The translations under genes and the position numbers were made by a program. Below, one piece after another: positions 1 through 8,267 of a stretch of 64,000 nt of DNA (position 1 is its first letter; every line of letters starts with the position of its first letter). Origin of the DNA: Streptomyces cathayae (GTDB lineage Bacteria; Actinomycetota; Actinomycetes; Streptomycetales; Streptomycetaceae); NCBI RefSeq assembly GCF_029760955.1, contig NZ_CP121682.1, positions 6,324,001-6,388,000 of the forward strand, in the 5' to 3' direction. Below the pieces are notes generated by a model. The model saw only the letters and a program-made list of their open reading frames with translations, was not told where the DNA came from and made no database searches.

Positions 1-103
1 GGTCGGGGGCCGCCGGCCACCCCCGGCCGAGTCGCGGCGGTGCGACGGACCACGGCATGAGGTCCGCCAGCAGCGGAGCGTCGTCGTGCGTCACGCTGGG
101 CAT
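1..103 (-). CDS. Start of a protein, possibly a type ISP restriction-modification enzyme (partial)
   Basis: An ATG at 103 opens a frame running off the left edge of the window, so only the first 34 residues are visible (MPSVTHDDAPLLADLMPWSV and onward). The frame has the expected G/C bias at third codon positions. It lies 25 bases downstream of the GntR gene on the same strand, so the two may be cotranscribed. The N-terminus resembles, from memory, Streptomyces proteins annotated as type ISP restriction/modification enzymes. No catalytic motif lies inside the window, so the function is a guess from the leader sequence alone. The start has only a weak ribosome-binding site. Confidence 0.45.
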   Translation of the reverse strand, partial: MPSVTHDDAPLLADLMPWSVAPPRLGRGWPAAPD

Positions 104-128
104 CGTACGGCCTGAAGGGCCGACCGGA

Positions 129-878
129 TCAGGTGGCTTCCAGGGTCACCGTGAAGGAGAAGCGGTCCCCCCGGTAGTTGATGACGGCCACGTCCAGGAC
201 CCGGCCGTCGGTGTCGTAGGTGACGCCCGTGTAGTGCAGGATCGGGCTGAGCAGCGGGACCCGGAGCAGCCGGGCCGTCTCCGGGTCCGCGAGCCGGGCC
301 TCCACCGTGTCCGTGATGCGGCTGATGTCCGCCCCGACGGCGTCCCGCAGCACCTTGGTCATCGGCCAGCGCACCAGGTCGTCCAGGTCGATCCGGGCGG
401 CCAGTTCGGGCCGGACGTAGTTGCGGGCGTGGTTGGTCGGCTCGCCCGTCTGCTCGTCGCCGCGCAGTCGGTGGTACGCCGCCGCCTCGGACAGGTCCGG
501 GAAGTGCTCGGCGAGTTCGGCCGGCACCGGCGCCGGACCGTGCTCCAGCAGTTCGGTCGTCATCCCGGACTGCTGGGCCACGATCGCGTCCACCGAGCCC
601 AGCAGGCGCACCGGGGCGCCCCGCCGGGCATCCGGCTCGATGAACGTGCCGCGCCGGCGGTGGCGGGTGATCAGCCCCTCGTCCTCCAGTTCCTTCAGCG
701 CCTGCCGCATGGTCAGCACGCTCACCCCGTAGTGCCCGGCCAGCTGTTCCTCGGTGGGCAGGCGCAGCGGGTCCCGGGGCGAGCGGCCGAGGATCGAGGC
801 GCGCAGCGACTGCGACACCTGGTACCAGAGCGGCAACTTGCGGTTCAGGACGATCGAGTCCGGAGCGAAGGAGGTCAC
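129..878 (-). CDS. GntR/HutC-family transcriptional regulator
   Basis: A 249-residue regulator. Residues about 15-80 form a GntR winged helix-turn-helix (LRLPTEEQLAGHYGVSVLTM, then RQALKELEDEGL). The rest is a UTRA-type ligand-binding domain (about 95-245), which makes it a HutC-subfamily member, usually sensing a small metabolite. It starts with GTG, and upstream a TACGGA-like -10 sits about 7 bases away, so the mRNA may be leaderless. It lies between hmgA (same strand, 28 bases upstream) and the partial gene at the left edge. It may control either, but no operator was identified. The ligand cannot be predicted. Confidence 0.85.
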   Translation of the reverse strand: MTSFAPDSIVLNRKLPLWYQVSQSLRASILGRSPRDPLRLPTEEQLAGHYGVSVLTMRQALKELEDEGLITRHRRRGTFIEPDARRGAPVRLLGSVDAIVAQQSGMTTELLEHGPAPVPAELAEHFPDLSEAAAYHRLRGDEQTGEPTNHARNYVRPELAARIDLDDLVRWPMTKVLRDAVGADISRITDTVEARLADPETARLLRVPLLSPILHYTGVTYDTDGRVLDVAVINYRGDRFSFTVTLEAT

Positions 879-906
879 GAGGTTATCCGTACCGGTCGGG
901 GAACGT

Positions 907-2259
907 TCAGTGCAACGGGCGGAAGTGACGCTCGAGGCCCCGCCACACGTCGTCGTAACCCTGCTGCAGGTGCTCCGCCCGGGCCGCCTGGGGGGTCAGG
1001 GACAGCGGCCAGCGGGTCTCGAACATGAAGGCCAGGCCGTCGTCGATCTTCTGCGGGCGCAGCTCGGCGGAGCTCGCCCGCTCGAAGGTCTCCCGGTCCG
1101 GGCCGTGCGCCGACATCATGTTGTGCAGCGAGCCCCCACCGGGGACGAAGCCCTCCGCCTTCGCGTCGTACGCGCCCTCGATCAGGCCCATGTACTCGCT
1201 CATCACGTTCCGGTGGAAGTACGGCGGCCGGAAGGTGTCCTCGCCCACCAGCCAGCGCGGGGCGAAGACCACGAAATCCACCCCGGCCAGCCCCGGGGTG
1301 TCGCTCGGCGAGGTCAGCACCGTGAAGATCGACGGATCCGGGTGGTCGTAGGAGAGGGTGCCCATCACATTGAAACGGCGCAGGTCGTAGGCGTACGGCA
1401 CATGGTTGCCGTGCCAGGCGACGACATCCAGCGGGGAGTGGTCATAGGTGGCCGACCACAGGTTGCCGCAGAACTTGTTCACCACCTCCACCGGCCCCTC
1501 GACGTCCTCGTACGCGGCGACCGGGGCACGGAAGTCCCGGGCGTTGGCCAGCCCGTTGGCGCCGATCGGACCGAGGTCGGGGAGCCGGAACGGCGCCCCG
1601 TAGTTCTCGCACACATAACCGCGGGCCGAGGAGTCCAGCAGCTCCACGCGGAAGCGCACCCCGCGAGGGATCAGCGCGATGTGTCCCGGCTCCACCTGCA
1701 GCAGCCCGAACTCCGTGCGCAGCAGCAGCCCGCCCCGCTCCGGGACGATCAGCAGCTCACCGTCGGCGTCGCTGAACACCCGCTCCATCGAGGCGGTCGC
1801 GTGGTAGAGGTGCACCGCCACTCCGGTGCGCCGGGTGACGTCGCCGTTGCCGCCCAGCGTCCACAGACCGGCCAGGAAGTCGGTGCCCTCCGCCGGTGCG
1901 GGCAGCGGGTCCCAGCGCAGGCGGTTGGGGTCGGGCACGGTCTGGGTGAAGGGCGCGCTGCGGAGTGCGCCGTTGCCCGTGCGGGTGAACGCCGGGTGCG
2001 CGGCCGACGGGCGGATCCGGTACAGCCAGGAGCGGCGGTTCTCGGCCCGCGGCTCGGTGAACGCCGTACCGCTCAGCTGCTCCGCGTACAGCCCGAGCGG
2101 CGCGCGCTGAGGCGAGTTGCGTCCCTCGGGCAGGGCGCCCGGGAGCGCCTCGGAGCTGTGCTCGTTGCCGAAACCGGAGAGGTGGTCGAGTCCCTCGGCG
2201 GCCTTGCGCGCTCCCCCGCGCTCGAATGCGCTCGCGCGGGCGGTGCCCCCATCGCTCAT
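907..2259 (-). CDS. hmgA: Homogentisate 1,2-dioxygenase
   Basis: Opens the aromatic ring of homogentisate with O2 to give maleylacetoacetate in tyrosine and phenylalanine catabolism. It is a cytosolic Fe(II) enzyme. The iron ligands are visible with family spacing: His349 and Glu355 in the HRNVMSE motif and His385 in MSAHGPD. The start codon is ATG at 2259, preceded by AAGGGAG, giving 450 residues, close to the usual 430-445. The frame stays open further upstream, but that extension is poorly conserved-looking sequence without a ribosome-binding site. The typical N-terminal motif [20 protein letters not shown] is present. The downstream neighbour on the same strand is a GntR regulator. No fumarylacetoacetase or maleylacetoacetate isomerase gene is adjacent. 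Confidence 0.96.
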   Translation of the reverse strand: MSDGGTARASAFERGGARKAAEGLDHLSGFGNEHSSEALPGALPEGRNSPQRAPLGLYAEQLSGTAFTEPRAENRRSWLYRIRPSAAHPAFTRTGNGALRSAPFTQTVPDPNRLRWDPLPAPAEGTDFLAGLWTLGGNGDVTRRTGVAVHLYHATASMERVFSDADGELLIVPERGGLLLRTEFGLLQVEPGHIALIPRGVRFRVELLDSSARGYVCENYGAPFRLPDLGPIGANGLANARDFRAPVAAYEDVEGPVEVVNKFCGNLWSATYDHSPLDVVAWHGNHVPYAYDLRRFNVMGTLSYDHPDPSIFTVLTSPSDTPGLAGVDFVVFAPRWLVGEDTFRPPYFHRNVMSEYMGLIEGAYDAKAEGFVPGGGSLHNMMSAHGPDRETFERASSAELRPQKIDDGLAFMFETRWPLSLTPQAARAEHLQQGYDDVWRGLERHFRPLH

Positions 2260-2623
2260 CTTCACTGCTCCCTTGCGTGTGATTCCTATGCAGCACCGTA
2301 GGATTGCGGTTTCCCCGGCGCAAGGGGGCGGCACGATCCCGCCCCTCGTGTCGCGGCCGCGCCCGCTCCAGGGGCACGCGCTCACCCCTTGGCGGACGAC
2401 GGGAGAACCCGACTCCAGGGGGAATCCGGGAGTCCGTGCCTCGCCGGTCGGCCGGTCCCCGCGCATCGCGATGCCGCGGGTCGTCGTGGCGTCGGGTCCG
2501 CCCGTTCCCGTGGTCTCCGCGTCCCGGCCGGCACGGCGAAGGTCGGGCTCGGTGACCGCGGCGGCTCCGCCCCGGAGCGGCAGCTCTGCCCGAACGAGTG
2601 ACACGGTCCCTCTGGCGCCAGGA

Positions 2624-2640
2624 AATTAGCATCGCTAGTT
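2624..2640. promoter_or_regulatory. Putative TetR operator upstream of the aldehyde dehydrogenase
   Basis: AAATTAGC ATC GCTAGTTT is an inverted repeat (TTAGC-N3-GCTAG) 40 bases before the ALDH start. Its reverse complement, AAACTAGCGATGCTAATTT, nearly matches AAACTAGCAGTGCTAATCA at 5994-6012, between the TetR gene and the acyl-CoA dehydrogenase. The shared motif suggests one regulator, probably the TetR protein at 5329-5967, controls both units. This is read from the sequence and no binding data are available. Confidence 0.65.
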
Positions 2641-2679
2641 TATGTGGCGGACGTCGACCCCTGCCCCGGAGGAAGCACG

Positions 2680-4068
2680 ATGAAGGCATACGACGGCATG
2701 TACATCGACGGCGCCTGGCGCCCCGCAGCCGGCCCGGACGTGATCGAGGTCGTGAACCCGGCTGACGGGCAGGTGATCGCCACCGTCCCCGCGGGCACCG
2801 CCGAGGACGTGGACGCCGCCGTACGGGCCGCCCGTGCCGCCCTGCCGGCCTGGGCCGCGACGCCGCCCGCCGAGCGCGCCGCCCGCCTCGCCGCCCTCCG
2901 TGACGTGCTGGTGGCCCGGCAGGAGGAGATCGCCCGGACGGTGACGGCCGAACTCGGCGCGCCCCTGAAGCTCTCGCAGACCGTGCACGCGGGCGTGCCC
3001 GTGGCGGTGGCGGGCTCGTACGCCGAACTGGCGGCGACGTACCCCTTCGAGGAGAGGACGGGCAACTCGACCGTCCTGCACGAACCGGTCGGTGTGGTCG
3101 GTGCGATCACCCCCTGGAACTACCCCCTCCACCAGATCGTCGCGAAGGCCGCCCCGGCGCTCGCCGCCGGCTGCACGATCGTGGTCAAGCCCGCCGAGGA
3201 CACCCCGCTGGTCGCCCGGCTCTTCGCGGAGGCGGTGCACGAGGCGGGGGTTCCGGCCGGCGTGTTCAACCTGGTCACCGGCCTCGGCCCGGTGGCCGGC
3301 CAGGCCCTCGCCGAACACCCGGGCGTCGACCTGGTCTCCTTCACCGGCTCCACCGCCGTCGGCCGCCGGATCGGCGCCGTCGCCGCGGGCGCGGTCAAGA
3401 AGGTCGCCCTCGAACTGGGCGGCAAGTCCGCCAACGTGATCCTCCCCGGCGCCGATCTGGCCCGGGCGGTCAACGTCGGGGTCGCCAACGTGATGTCCAA
3501 CTCCGGCCAGACGTGCAGCGCCTGGACCCGCATGCTGGTCCACCGCGACCAGTACGACGAGGCCGTCGAGCTCGCCGCGGCCGCCGCCGCGAAGTACGGC
3601 GACCGCATCGGCCCCCTCGTCAACGCCGCGCAGCAGGAACGCGTGCGCGGCTACATCGAGAAGGGCGTCGCCGAGGGCGCGCGCCTGGTCGCCGGAGGCC
3701 CCGACGCCCCGCGCGAGAAGGGGTGCTTCGTCAGCCCCACCGTCTTCGCCGACGTCACCCCGGACATGACGATCGCCCAGGAGGAGATCTTCGGGCCCGT
3801 CCTGTCCGTCCTGCGCTACGAGGACGAGGAGGACGCCCTGCGCATCGCCAACGGCACCGTCTACGGACTCGCCGGCGCGGTCTGGGCCGGCGACGAGGCC
3901 GAGGCGGCGGCGTTCGCCCGCCGCATGGAGACCGGTCAGGTCGACATCAACGGTGGCCGCTTCAACCCCCTCGCGCCGTTCGGCGGTTACAAGCAGTCGG
4001 GCGTGGGACGCGAACTCGGCGTGCACGGCCTGACCGAGTACCTCCAGACCAAGTCCCTCCAGTTCTAG
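2680..4068 (+). CDS. NAD(P)-dependent aldehyde dehydrogenase
   Basis: A 462-residue cytosolic aldehyde dehydrogenase that oxidises an aldehyde to the acid. The catalytic cysteine is Cys279 (NSGQTCSAW) and the general base Glu245 (ELGGKSAN). The coenzyme-binding segment FTGSTAVGRR is present. The start is ATG 2680 behind GGAGGAA. An ATG at 2644 is in frame but lacks a ribosome-binding site and sits next to the operator. An alcohol dehydrogenase follows after 15 bases, so the pair probably takes an alcohol to an acid through an aldehyde. The substrate is unknown. The upstream inverted repeat links the unit to the TetR gene about 3 kb away. Confidence 0.93.
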   Translation: MKAYDGMYIDGAWRPAAGPDVIEVVNPADGQVIATVPAGTAEDVDAAVRAARAALPAWAATPPAERAARLAALRDVLVARQEEIARTVTAELGAPLKLSQTVHAGVPVAVAGSYAELAATYPFEERTGNSTVLHEPVGVVGAITPWNYPLHQIVAKAAPALAAGCTIVVKPAEDTPLVARLFAEAVHEAGVPAGVFNLVTGLGPVAGQALAEHPGVDLVSFTGSTAVGRRIGAVAAGAVKKVALELGGKSANVILPGADLARAVNVGVANVMSNSGQTCSAWTRMLVHRDQYDEAVELAAAAAAKYGDRIGPLVNAAQQERVRGYIEKGVAEGARLVAGGPDAPREKGCFVSPTVFADVTPDMTIAQEEIFGPVLSVLRYEDEEDALRIANGTVYGLAGAVWAGDEAEAAAFARRMETGQVDINGGRFNPLAPFGGYKQSGVGRELGVHGLTEYLQTKSLQF

Positions 4069-4083
4069 GGGAGTCCAGCCGAC

Positions 4084-5178
4084 ATGTCCGTCCGCGCCGC
4101 CGTACTGTCCGCCGTCGACGCCCCGTTGGAGACCACGGGGATCGACCTGCCCGAGCCCGGCCCCGGTCAGGTCCGGGTCCGGCTCGCCGCCGCCGGTGTC
4201 TGCCACTCCGACCTGTCCCTGACCAACGGCACCATGCGCCTCCCGGTCCCGGCCGTGCTCGGCCACGAGGGCGCCGGCACGGTCGTCTCCGTCGGCGAGG
4301 GCGTCACCCATGTCGCCCCCGGCGACGGCGTCGTCCTCAACTGGGCGCCCTCCTGCGGCGCCTGCCCCGCCTGCGCACGCGGCGAGGTGTGGCTGTGCGC
4401 CGACGCCCTGAGCGGTGCCGCCCGGGTGCACGCCCACCGCGCCGACGACGGCACCCCGCTGCACCCCGGCCTGAACGTCGCCGCCTTCGCCGAGGAGACG
4501 GTGGTGCCCGCGTCCTGCGTCCTGCCCGCCCCGGACGGCGTCCCGCTCACCGACGCCGCCCTGCTGGGGTGCGCCGTGCTCACCGGCTACGGCGCCGTCC
4601 ACCACTGCGCGAGGGTCCGGCCGGGCGAGTCGGTCGCGGTGTTCGGTGCCGGGGGAGTGGGCCTCGCCGCCCTCCAGTCGGCCCGGATCGCCGGCGCGAC
4701 GACGATCGTCGCGGTCGACGTCTCCCCGGCCAAGGAGGAACTGGCGCGCTCCGCCGGGGCGACCCACTACCTCGTCGCCTCGGACACCACGGCCCGCGAG
4801 ATCCGCGCCCTCACCGGGAAGCAGGGCGTGGACGCGGCCGTCGAATGCGTCGGCCGCGCCACCACCATCCGCACCGCCTGGGACTCCACCCGGCGCGGCG
4901 GCCGCACCGCGGTCGTCGGCATCGGAGGCAAGGACCAGCAGGTCACCTTCAACGCCCTGGAGATCTTCCACTGGGGCAGAACCCTGTCCGGCTGCGTCTA
5001 CGGCAACTCCGACCCCGCCCGGGACCTCCCCGTCCTCGCCGGACACATCCGGGCGGGCCGTTTCGACCTGGGAGCCCTGGTGACGGAACGGATCACCCTG
5101 GACGGCATCCCGGCGGCCTTCGACACCATGTCGGCGGGCAAGGGCGGACGAGCCCTGGTGGTCTTCCAGGAGCCCTGA
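4084..5178 (+). CDS. Zinc-dependent alcohol dehydrogenase (MDR family)
   Basis: A 364-residue medium-chain dehydrogenase. An N-terminal GroES-like domain carries the catalytic zinc ligands (CHSD, GHEGAG). The structural zinc loop has four cysteines in CGACPACARGEVWLC. The Rossmann motif is VFGAGGVGLAA at about residue 190. It probably interconverts an alcohol and an aldehyde with NAD and hands the aldehyde to the ALDH encoded just upstream. The gap is 15 bases and no promoter is visible between them. It converges on the TetR gene, and the spacer contains a hairpin and a short tandem repeat. The overall form resembles class III-like or aryl-alcohol dehydrogenases, but the substrate cannot be assigned. 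Confidence 0.93.
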   Translation: MSVRAAVLSAVDAPLETTGIDLPEPGPGQVRVRLAAAGVCHSDLSLTNGTMRLPVPAVLGHEGAGTVVSVGEGVTHVAPGDGVVLNWAPSCGACPACARGEVWLCADALSGAARVHAHRADDGTPLHPGLNVAAFAEETVVPASCVLPAPDGVPLTDAALLGCAVLTGYGAVHHCARVRPGESVAVFGAGGVGLAALQSARIAGATTIVAVDVSPAKEELARSAGATHYLVASDTTAREIRALTGKQGVDAAVECVGRATTIRTAWDSTRRGGRTAVVGIGGKDQQVTFNALEIFHWGRTLSGCVYGNSDPARDLPVLAGHIRAGRFDLGALVTERITLDGIPAAFDTMSAGKGGRALVVFQEP

Positions 5179-5197
5179 ACACGGGGGGAGTCCGATC

Positions 5198-5277
5198 GGC
5201 TCGCGGCGCCAGCGGTGTCACGGGGGTCTCCCTGCTCGCGGCGTTCGGGGGAGTGCGTGCCGGGCGTCGCGAGCCGG
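5198..5277. repeat. Imperfect inverted repeat between convergent genes
   Basis: GGCTCGCGGCGCC at 5198-5210 is complementary, with one mismatch, to GGCGTCGCGAGCC at 5265-5277. A long loop separates the arms. It lies between the 3' ends of the alcohol dehydrogenase and the TetR gene and may help end transcription in both directions, although it lacks the compact shape of the other terminators here. Confidence 0.4.
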
Positions 5278-5290
5278 GCTCCCCTTGCGC

Positions 5291-5325
5291 GCGGATATGT
5301 GCGGATGTATGCGGATGCGTGCGGA
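5291..5325. repeat. Short tandem repeat, 10-base unit
   Basis: Three and a half copies of a GCGGATRTRT-like unit (GCGGATATGT, GCGGATGTAT, GCGGATGCGT, GCGGA) end just before the stop codon of the TetR gene. It is noncoding. The length could vary between strains. Confidence 0.8.
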
Positions 5326-5328
5326 GCT

Positions 5329-5967
5329 CTAGGAATCCCGCACCCGCTCGTACTGCTGGGCCAGACCGTCCAGCAGCGCCGTCAGTCCCGTCTCGAAGGC
5401 CCGCTCGTCGATCTTCTCCTGTTTCTCGGCGAGCAGATGGGCCTGCCCGAGGTGGGGGTAGTCGGCGGGATCGTAGGCGCCGGCGTCGTCCACGAAGCCG
5501 CCGGCGAAGGAGCCGAGCGCCGATCCCATGATGAAGTACCGCATCAGCGCGCCGATGGACGTGGCCTGCGCCGGCGGCCAGCCGGCCTCGACCATCGCGC
5601 CGTAGGCCGCGTCGGCGAGCCGCAGGCCGGCCGGGCGGCGGCCGGGGCCGCGCGCCATGACCGGCACGATGTTGGGGTGGGCGCGCAGTGCGGCGCGGTA
5701 GGAGACGGCCCAGTCGTGCAGCGCGGTCCGCCAGTCCCGGCCGTCCTCGAACATCGACAGGTCGACCAGTGCGCTCACCGAGTCGGCCACCGCCTCGAGG
5801 ATCTCGTCCTTGGTGCGGAAGTGGTTGTAGAGCGAGGGTCCGCTGACCCCCAGCCGTGCGGCGAGCCGCCGTGTGGAGACGGCCGCGAGGCCCTCCGCGT
5901 CCACGAGCGCACGGGCCGTCTCGACGATCCGGTCGGGGCTGAGCAGGGGCTTGCGCGGTCGGGCCAT
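5329..5967 (-). CDS. TetR-family transcriptional regulator
   Basis: A 212-residue regulator with an N-terminal helix-turn-helix (residues about 8-55, TRRLAARLGVSGPSLYNHF) and a C-terminal TetR_C-type ligand domain. The start MARPRKP at 5967 is favoured because a TACTAT -10 box lies exactly 7 bases upstream on the minus strand, which fits a leaderless mRNA. An ATG 9 bases further upstream falls in that -10 box. The gene is divergent from the acyl-CoA dehydrogenase. The inverted repeat at 5994-6011 sits between them and recurs upstream of the ALDH, so this protein probably represses all three catabolic genes and itself. The inducer is unknown, perhaps an acyl-CoA. Confidence 0.9.
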   Translation of the reverse strand: MARPRKPLLSPDRIVETARALVDAEGLAAVSTRRLAARLGVSGPSLYNHFRTKDEILEAVADSVSALVDLSMFEDGRDWRTALHDWAVSYRAALRAHPNIVPVMARGPGRRPAGLRLADAAYGAMVEAGWPPAQATSIGALMRYFIMGSALGSFAGGFVDDAGAYDPADYPHLGQAHLLAEKQEKIDERAFETGLTALLDGLAQQYERVRDS

Positions 5968-5974
5968 GGCGCAC

Positions 5975-5980
5975 ATAGTA
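5975..5980 (-). promoter_or_regulatory. -10 element of a leaderless promoter (TetR gene)
   Basis: TACTAT on the minus strand, followed by seven bases and then the ATG. This is the usual layout of a Streptomyces leaderless transcript. Confidence 0.55.
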
Positions 5981-5993
5981 GGGCTGCAACAGA

Positions 5994-6011
5994 AAACTAG
6001 CAGTGCTAATC
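5994..6011. promoter_or_regulatory. Putative TetR operator between the TetR gene and acyl-CoA dehydrogenase
   Basis: AAACTAGC AGT GCTAATC is an inverted repeat (CTAGC-N3-GCTAA) in the divergent promoter region and matches the site at 2624-2640. It lies 16 bases before the acyl-CoA dehydrogenase start and just upstream of the TetR -10 element, so it could block both promoters. Confidence 0.7.
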
Positions 6012-6027
6012 AATTGGGGTGGCCGTC

Positions 6028-7179
6028 ATGAACCTGGAGCTCAGCGAGGAGCACCGTGCCGTCCGCCGGCTCGCCCAGGACTTCGTGGAGCGGGAGGTCG
6101 TCCCCCACGCCACGGCCTGGGACCGGGCCGAGGAGGTCGACCGCGGCATCGTGAGGAAGCTCGGCGAGGTCGGGTTCCTCGGGCTGACGATCGACGAGCG
6201 GTACGGGGGCTGCGGCGGCGACCACCTCGCGTACTGCCTGGTCACCGAGGAGCTGGGCCGCGGCGACTCCTCCGTGCGCGGGATCGTCTCCGTGTCCCTG
6301 GGGCTGGTGGCCAAGACGGTCGCGGCCTGGGGCGACGAGGAGCAGAAGCGGACCTGGCTTCCCGGGCTCACCTCGGGCGCGTACGTCGGCTGCTTCGGCC
6401 TCACCGAGCCGGGCACGGGTTCGGACGCCGGGAACCTCTCCACCCGTGCGGTGCGCGACGGCGAGGACTACGTCATCAACGGCACCAAGATGTTCATCAC
6501 CAACGGAACCTGGGCCGACGTGGTCCTGCTCTTCGCCCGTTCCACCGACGCCCCCGGCCACCAGGGGATGTCCGCGTTCCTCGTTCCCGCCGACACCCCC
6601 GGCCTGACGCGTCGCGCCCTGCACGGCAAGCTCGGTCTGCGCGGTCAGGCCACCGCCGAGCTGGTGCTGGAGGACGTGCGCGTGCCCGCGTCCGCGATGC
6701 TGGGCCCCGAGGGCAAGGGTTTCCCGGTCGCCATGTCCGCCCTCGCCAAGGGGCGCATGTCGGTCGCGGCGGGCTGTGTCGGCATAGCCCAGGCCGCGCT
6801 CGACGCGGCCGTGCGGTACGCGGGCGAGCGCGAGCAGTTCGGGAAGACCATCGCCCACCACCAACTCGTCCAGGAGCTGCTCAGCGACATCGCCGTGGAC
6901 GTCGACGCCGCCCGGCTGCTGACCTGGCGGGTCGCGGACCTGGTCGACCGCGGACGGCCGTTCGCCGTGGAGTCCTCCAAGGCCAAGCTCTTCGCCTCGG
7001 AGGCGGCCGTCCGCGCCGCGAACAACGCCCTCCAGGTCCACGGCGGTTACGGCTACATCGACGAGTACCCGGCGGGCAAGCTGCTGCGCGACGCCCGCGT
7101 CATGACCCTCTACGAGGGCACCAGCCAGATCCAGAAACTGGTCATCGGACGCGCCCTGACCGGGGTCTCGGCGTTCTGA
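6028..7179 (+). CDS. Acyl-CoA dehydrogenase
   Basis: A 383-residue FAD-dependent acyl-CoA dehydrogenase that introduces an alpha-beta double bond into a short acyl-CoA. Visible motifs are the FAD/substrate loop CFGLTEPGTGSDAG, the segment VINGTKMFITNGTWADV, and the C-terminal catalytic base Glu in YEGTSQIQKL. ATG 6028 is preferred over the in-frame GTG 6019 because GGGGTGG lies 6 bases before it. It is divergent from the TetR gene and shares an operator with the ALDH/ADH pair. The three enzymes may degrade one branched or short-chain compound via alcohol, aldehyde, acid and acyl-CoA, but no acyl-CoA ligase is nearby. Confidence 0.93.
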   Translation: MNLELSEEHRAVRRLAQDFVEREVVPHATAWDRAEEVDRGIVRKLGEVGFLGLTIDERYGGCGGDHLAYCLVTEELGRGDSSVRGIVSVSLGLVAKTVAAWGDEEQKRTWLPGLTSGAYVGCFGLTEPGTGSDAGNLSTRAVRDGEDYVINGTKMFITNGTWADVVLLFARSTDAPGHQGMSAFLVPADTPGLTRRALHGKLGLRGQATAELVLEDVRVPASAMLGPEGKGFPVAMSALAKGRMSVAAGCVGIAQAALDAAVRYAGEREQFGKTIAHHQLVQELLSDIAVDVDAARLLTWRVADLVDRGRPFAVESSKAKLFASEAAVRAANNALQVHGGYGYIDEYPAGKLLRDARVMTLYEGTSQIQKLVIGRALTGVSAF

Positions 7180-7238
7180 GTACCACCTGAGTATCCGAGC
7201 GGATGTGGCCGCGGACGCATCCGCCGATCCTTGTCCCC

Positions 7239-7526
7239 ATGAGCGACACACCGGTCAAGCAGCAGAGCACGGCCGCCTTCTACGGTCAGGCCGTGGCGTC
7301 CTTCGGAGTGGCCATGGGAGCCACCGCGGTCGGCATCCTCAACCTCGAGACCGATGTCTGGGTCCGCGCCTTCCTGGGCATCGCGGTCATGTACCTCGTC
7401 ACCTCCGCCTTCACCCTGGCCAAGGTCATCCGTGACCGCCAGGAGGCCGGGCAGATCGTGAACCGCGTCGACCAGGCCCGGCTGGAGAAGCTCCTCGCCG
7501 AACACGACCCGCTGCAGAAGCTCTGA
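7239..7526 (+). CDS. YiaA/YiaB-type small membrane protein
   Basis: A 95-residue protein with two hydrophobic segments (about residues 18-40 and 46-64) and a charged C-terminal tail, the pattern of the YiaAB two-helix family. The role of the family is not known. The start ATG 7239 (MSDTPVKQQS) is chosen because it removes a proline/histidine-rich leader that does not look like coding sequence. It stands alone after the acyl-CoA dehydrogenase, 59 bases away, and may be read through from it. No enzymatic motif is present. Confidence 0.8.
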   Translation: MSDTPVKQQSTAAFYGQAVASFGVAMGATAVGILNLETDVWVRAFLGIAVMYLVTSAFTLAKVIRDRQEAGQIVNRVDQARLEKLLAEHDPLQKL

Positions 7527-7562
7527 CACGGGGCGTGCCGGGGCCCTTCGGGCAGACCGGCC

Positions 7563-7577
7563 CTAAGCGCCCGCTCA
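7563..7577. promoter_or_regulatory. Putative TetR self-operator
   Basis: CTAAGCG CC CGCTCA is an imperfect palindrome 46 bases upstream of the TetR gene. It resembles CTAAGC GACT GCTTAG at 8772-8787, upstream of the MaoC gene. Shared half-sites suggest both are bound by the TetR protein at 7623-8267. Confidence 0.5.
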
Positions 7578-7622
7578 CCCTTGCCGGTATGGTGTTACCC
7601 CTGTCGGCGAATGAGGTGAGCG

Positions 7623-8267
7623 ATGAGTGCGGCGCAGGACACGGCCGGCGGTGAGGCGCAGCCGTGGGGCGAGGTCACACCCGACGCGGCGCGACGGCTG
7701 CTGCTCGCCGCCGTGGAGGCGTTCGCGGAACGCGGCTACCACGCCACGACGACCCGCGACATCGCGGGCCGCGCCGGCATGAGCCCGGCCGCGCTCTACA
7801 TCCACTACAAGACCAAGGAAGAGCTGCTCCACCGCATCAGCAGGATCGGCCACGAGAAGGCCGTGGACATCCTGCGCACCGCGGCCCGTGCCGAGGGCGG
7901 CCCGGCCGAACGGCTCGCCGAGGCGGTGAGCTCCTTCGTCCGCTGGCACGCCGGCGGGCGCACCACCGCGCGGGTCGTGCAGTACGAACTCGACTCGCTC
8001 GGTCCCGACGCCCGCGCCGAGATCACCACCCTGCGCCGGCAGGTCGACGCCGAGGTGCGCGGGATCATCGAGGAGGGCGTGCGCACGGGCGAGTTCGACG
8101 TCCCCGACGTGCGGGGCACCACCCGCGCCGTGCTCTCCCTCTGCGTCGACGTGGCGCGCTGGTTCACCATCGACGGCGACCGGACCCCCGAGGAGGTCGG
8201 CGCCCTCTACGCCGACCTCGTGCTGCGGATGGTCGGCGCCGACCGGACGGGCACCGTTCAGAGGTAG
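7623..8267 (+). CDS. TetR-family transcriptional regulator
   Basis: A 214-residue TetR protein with its helix-turn-helix at about residues 22-65 (TTTRDIAGRAGMSPAALYIHY). The C-terminal domain resembles acyl-CoA-responsive TetR regulators. The ATG follows GAGGTGAGCG. The gene converges on the MaoC dehydratase gene and their 3' ends overlap by 10 bases. Similar CTAAGC-type repeats occur upstream of this gene and upstream of the MaoC gene, so it probably represses both. It may form a small fatty-acid or polyketide-intermediate switch. Confidence 0.88.
   Translation: MSAAQDTAGGEAQPWGEVTPDAARRLLLAAVEAFAERGYHATTTRDIAGRAGMSPAALYIHYKTKEELLHRISRIGHEKAVDILRTAARAEGGPAERLAEAVSSFVRWHAGGRTTARVVQYELDSLGPDARAEITTLRRQVDAEVRGIIEEGVRTGEFDVPDVRGTTRAVLSLCVDVARWFTIDGDRTPEEVGALYADLVLRMVGADRTGTVQR

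Noticed and set aside
1757..2689. A 310-residue minus-strand protein upstream of and overlapping hmgA.
   Set aside because: Arginine/proline-rich shadow frame with no motif. The real hmgA start is fixed by its ribosome-binding site.
2635..5046. An 803-codon minus-strand frame over the aldehyde and alcohol dehydrogenase genes.
   Set aside because: It is antisense to two clear enzymes, lacks any recognisable motif and is dominated by Gly, Asp, Val and Arg, typical of a shadow frame.
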